The position numbers were made by a program, and so were the translations under genes. The notes under the pieces were generated by a model. The model did no database searches, was not told the origin of the DNA, and was given only the letters and a program-made list of their open reading frames with translations. Positions 63,001 to 64,000 of a DNA stretch of 64,000 nt are shown piece after piece (position 1 is the first letter of the stretch; every line of letters begins with the position of its first letter). Source of the DNA: Aedes albopictus (taxonomy: Eukaryota; Arthropoda; Insecta; Diptera; Culicidae); the NCBI RefSeq assembly GCF_035046485.1, contig NC_085137.1, positions 453,212,980 through 453,276,979 on the forward strand. The letters are read 5' to 3'.

Positions 63001-63231
63001 CAAGAATGCCGGACAACAACCCTGCAAAGTTGGTGTTTGCTAACCATCCGGTTGGTACAAGAAGGCGTGGAGCGCAGAGAGCACGATGGGCGGACCAGGT
63101 GGAGCGTGATCTGGCGAGTGTTGGGCGTGACCGAGGATGGAGAGCTGCAGCTGCAAATCGAGTATTATGGCGGCAAATTGTTGATTCAGTATTATCATGA
63201 ATTTGATGTGAACTAAATAAATGAAAAATGA
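60001..63231 (+). mobile_element. RTE-type LINE copy 4, apparently full length, 12-bp TSD
   Basis: ATCATCAAATAT occurs immediately left (59988-59999) and right (63232-63243) of this 3.2-kb insertion, and once in the intact MITE. The element starts GGGGTGGAAGCTCAGG, has a leader of about 200 bp, one long open frame, and a 3' UTR of about 30 bp ending AATAAATGAAAAATGA, without a poly(A) tail. A very short 3' UTR with a short repeat-like tail is characteristic of the RTE clade. The perfect TSD and uninterrupted frame mark it as the youngest LINE here. Confidence 0.92.
60198..63200 (+). CDS. LINE polyprotein: AP endonuclease and reverse transcriptase
   Basis: It nicks target DNA and reverse-transcribes its own RNA at the nick. 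The frame is open from 60198 to TGA at 63198-63200, 1,000 codons. With 60198 as codon 1, endonuclease motifs are GTWN (33-36), LQEVCW with the catalytic Glu (65), IIGDLNAQVG with Asp/Asn (170, 172) and NIDSDHYLV with the catalytic His (265). A charged linker follows (about 330-450), then RT: NNKAAGKDGIAAELI, FIDFKAAYDSIDR, RRGLRQGDGLSCLLFNIALE, FADDMDII with the two catalytic Asp (740, 741), then HETWTMLEEDLQALGVFERR and RWAGHVARMPDN. No ATG lies in frame before GTWN; the first is at 60411 and would remove GTWN and the catalytic Glu. Initiation must be non-ATG or by reinitiation or frameshift from the short ATG frame at 60232 (stop about 60355), or the true start is lost. RTE proteins are about this long. 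Confidence 0.92.
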   Translation, partial: KRLAPENQQEKNANRYQWRRPQRRKGTCDWKLGTWNCRSLNFIGSTRILADILKDRGFGIVALQEVCWTGSMVRTFRGNHTIYQSCGNTRELGTAFIVMGDMQRRVIGWWPIDERMCRLRIKGRFFNISIINVHSPHSGSTDDDKDAFYAQLEREYDRCPNHDVKIIIGDLNAQVGQEEEFRPTIGKFSAHQLTNENGLRLIDFAASKNMAIRSTFFQHSLPYRYTWRSPQQTESQIDHVLVDGRHFSDIIDVRTYRGANIDSDHYLVMVKLRPKLSVINNVQYRRPPRYDLERLKQPDVATAYAQNLEAALPDEGVLDVAPLEDCWSTVKAAINNAAESTIGYVERSRRNDWFDEECRAVLEEKDAARAVMLQHGTRQNVERYGQKRKQQTRLFREKKRRLEEAECEEMELLCRSQETRKFYQKLNASRKGYVPQAEICRDKEGSLLTNKREVIERWKQHFDEHLNGEENVGTEDQGSGGNDYVGAAEDGNEPTPTLREVKDAIHQLKNNKAAGKDGIAAELIKMGPEKLATCLHQLVVKIWETEQLPEEWKEGIICPIHKKGDKLMCENFRAITVLNAAYKVLSQIIFRRLSPKVNEFVGSYQAGFIDGRSTTDQIFTVRQILQKCREYQVPTHHLFIDFKAAYDSIDRTELWKIMDENSFPGKLTRLIRATMDGVQNSVRISDELSSSFESRRGLRQGDGLSCLLFNIALEGVMRRAGLNSRGTIFTKSSQFVCFADDMDIIARTFGTVAEQYTRLKREAAKVGLVVNAAKTKYMLVGGTERDRTSLGSNVTIDGDTFEVVEEFVYLGSLLTADNNVSREIRRRIISGSRAYYGLQKKLRSKKIHPRTKCTMYKTLIRPVVLYGHETWTMLEEDLQALGVFERRVLRTIFGGVQENGVWRRRMNHELAALYGEHSIQKVAKAGRIRWAGHVARMPDNNPAKLVFANHPVGTRRRGAQRARWADQVERDLASVGRDRGWRAAAANRVLWRQIVDSVLS

Positions 63232-63559
63232 ATCATCAAATATATGTACTTATTTCATCTAGTTTGTGAAACTACATGGCTCTGGATTAGTGTGGTCCGG
63301 TTGTTCATTAAATTTATGCTAATTTTGTTACTGTTATAGTCATTTTGTTTAATGACCATTGGGCGCGCAGTTTATGGATACCCGCTTATTAGGTTTACAT
63401 TATCACATGGTAAACATCAAATATGTTCATTTTTATTTATCAGTGCTAGAATATAGACATTGACTGATATACCGTCATGAAAAAATAGTCATATATATCC
63501 CATATTTAGCGTGTACTAGTGCCTTGAACTTTTCGCATTTTTTCCTGTCGCACCCTGTA

Positions 63560-64000
63560 GCTCTCAACAACAAAGCAGTTTCTTTAGAGCCACGATTGAG
63601 CCATCCTCGTGTCGTTAATCGTCGAAATTTCCCAAAACACTGTCCTATCAAATAATGTTGTAGGGGAAAGAGGGGCATAACGCCCCGGCTAAGCATATGT
63701 GGTCATAAACCTCAAATGATGCTTATTTTAAGGTCGTATTCTGCCTTGGAGAGCAGTTTACTCCTTTACCTAAGAGACTTCAACTTTTGGCCCGCGTGCC
63801 CACAAAATTTCCCATTCAAATAAACAATTCAAAAAAGTGTTACTTTTTAGGTGCCGGAAAACTGCAGGAGGCAAAACGCATTTTTGGGTGAGGCAAAACG
63901 CCCGCTGGCATTTTCCGCTTTGACTTGTTGTGAAATACCAAGGGGCTCCATCGAACTCTTCCCAGCAGCAAATGACGGAGTAGGAGGCGCGTGGTAGTTT
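63560..64000. other. Continuation of LINE copy 3 flank and start of another repeat
   Basis: 63560-63660 may continue the sequence into which the family A MITE inserted. At about 63662 a new texture starts, GGGGAAAGAGGGGCATAACG, with the motif GGCAAAACGC/GGGGCATAACGCCCC repeated near 63672, 63870 and 63893. It runs off the window. No gene is supported. Confidence 0.35.

Larger units (their letters stand above)
59714..63557. mobile_element. TA-flanked MITE (family A), split by LINE copy 4
   Basis: The left part 59714-60000 and right part 63232-63557 together match the intact family A MITE (45521-46119) in reverse orientation over its full length. The ends are CAGTATGCGGCAGGAAAAAA and, mirrored, CAGGGTGCGACAGGAAAAAA, with TA outside (59712-59713 and 63558-63559). 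The interruption is exactly LINE copy 4 plus its target duplication. The left flank joins the 5' leader of LINE copy 3, so three insertions are stacked here. Confidence 0.92.

Overview
This is an animal (insect) genomic window that looks like a transposon graveyard; I found no confident host protein-coding gene. The AT-rich background, a tRNA-type SINE fragment that I recognise as Feilai, RTE-type LINEs, Ty1/copia remains and many TA-, TTAA- and 8-bp-target-site MITEs all point to a culicine mosquito, most likely Aedes. That assignment is inference from repeat content, not from a gene.

Layout. About 1.8-9.3 kb is one old Ty1/copia element (gag-pre-integrase, integrase, RT, RNase H, 3' LTR), cut into pieces by at least four later insertions; two of these have target-site duplications (TSDs) that restore the copia reading when removed. 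At 11.0-19.1 kb lies the most striking object: two 247-bp LTR-like direct repeats differing at one base and flanked by the 5-bp duplication CATAT, enclosing no coding sequence but an uninterrupted CAT trinucleotide array of 6,198 bp (2,066 units) and a 93-bp three-part higher-order tandem repeat. At 20.4-21.9 kb is a dead Tc1/mariner element with its DDE core deleted and a 0.64-kb insertion. At 22.4-23.4 kb is a GC-richer, non-repetitive stretch that might be a promoter and 5' exon. At 23.9-25.7 kb is a long foldback element with an 8-bp TSD that carries a tRNA-like Pol III sequence in each arm. From 26.6 to 41.6 kb there are blocks of a degenerate 24-27 bp minisatellite in alternating orientation, studded with MITEs. 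41.6-45 kb is largely unique and non-coding as far as I can see.

The last 19 kb (45-64 kb) is a nest of RTE-type LINEs and MITEs. One LINE (47.1-51.2 kb, +) has two nonsense codons and a 1.3-kb foldback insertion. One copy (51.9-52.7 kb, -) has lost its middle. One (55.2-59.7 kb, -) has an Asp-to-Gly change at the RT active site, several stops and a hAT-type foldback with an exact 8-bp TSD. The youngest-looking copy (60.0-63.2 kb, +) has an uninterrupted 1,000-codon frame with all endonuclease and RT catalytic residues visible. That copy sits inside a TA-flanked MITE, which sits against or inside the 5' leader of the third LINE. An undisrupted copy of the same MITE at 45.5 kb proves the nesting.

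No genes work together in a pathway here. The functional logic is parasitic: autonomous LINEs supply endonuclease/RT, non-autonomous foldbacks borrow transposases encoded elsewhere, and the resulting long inverted repeats could be sources of double-stranded RNA if transcribed.
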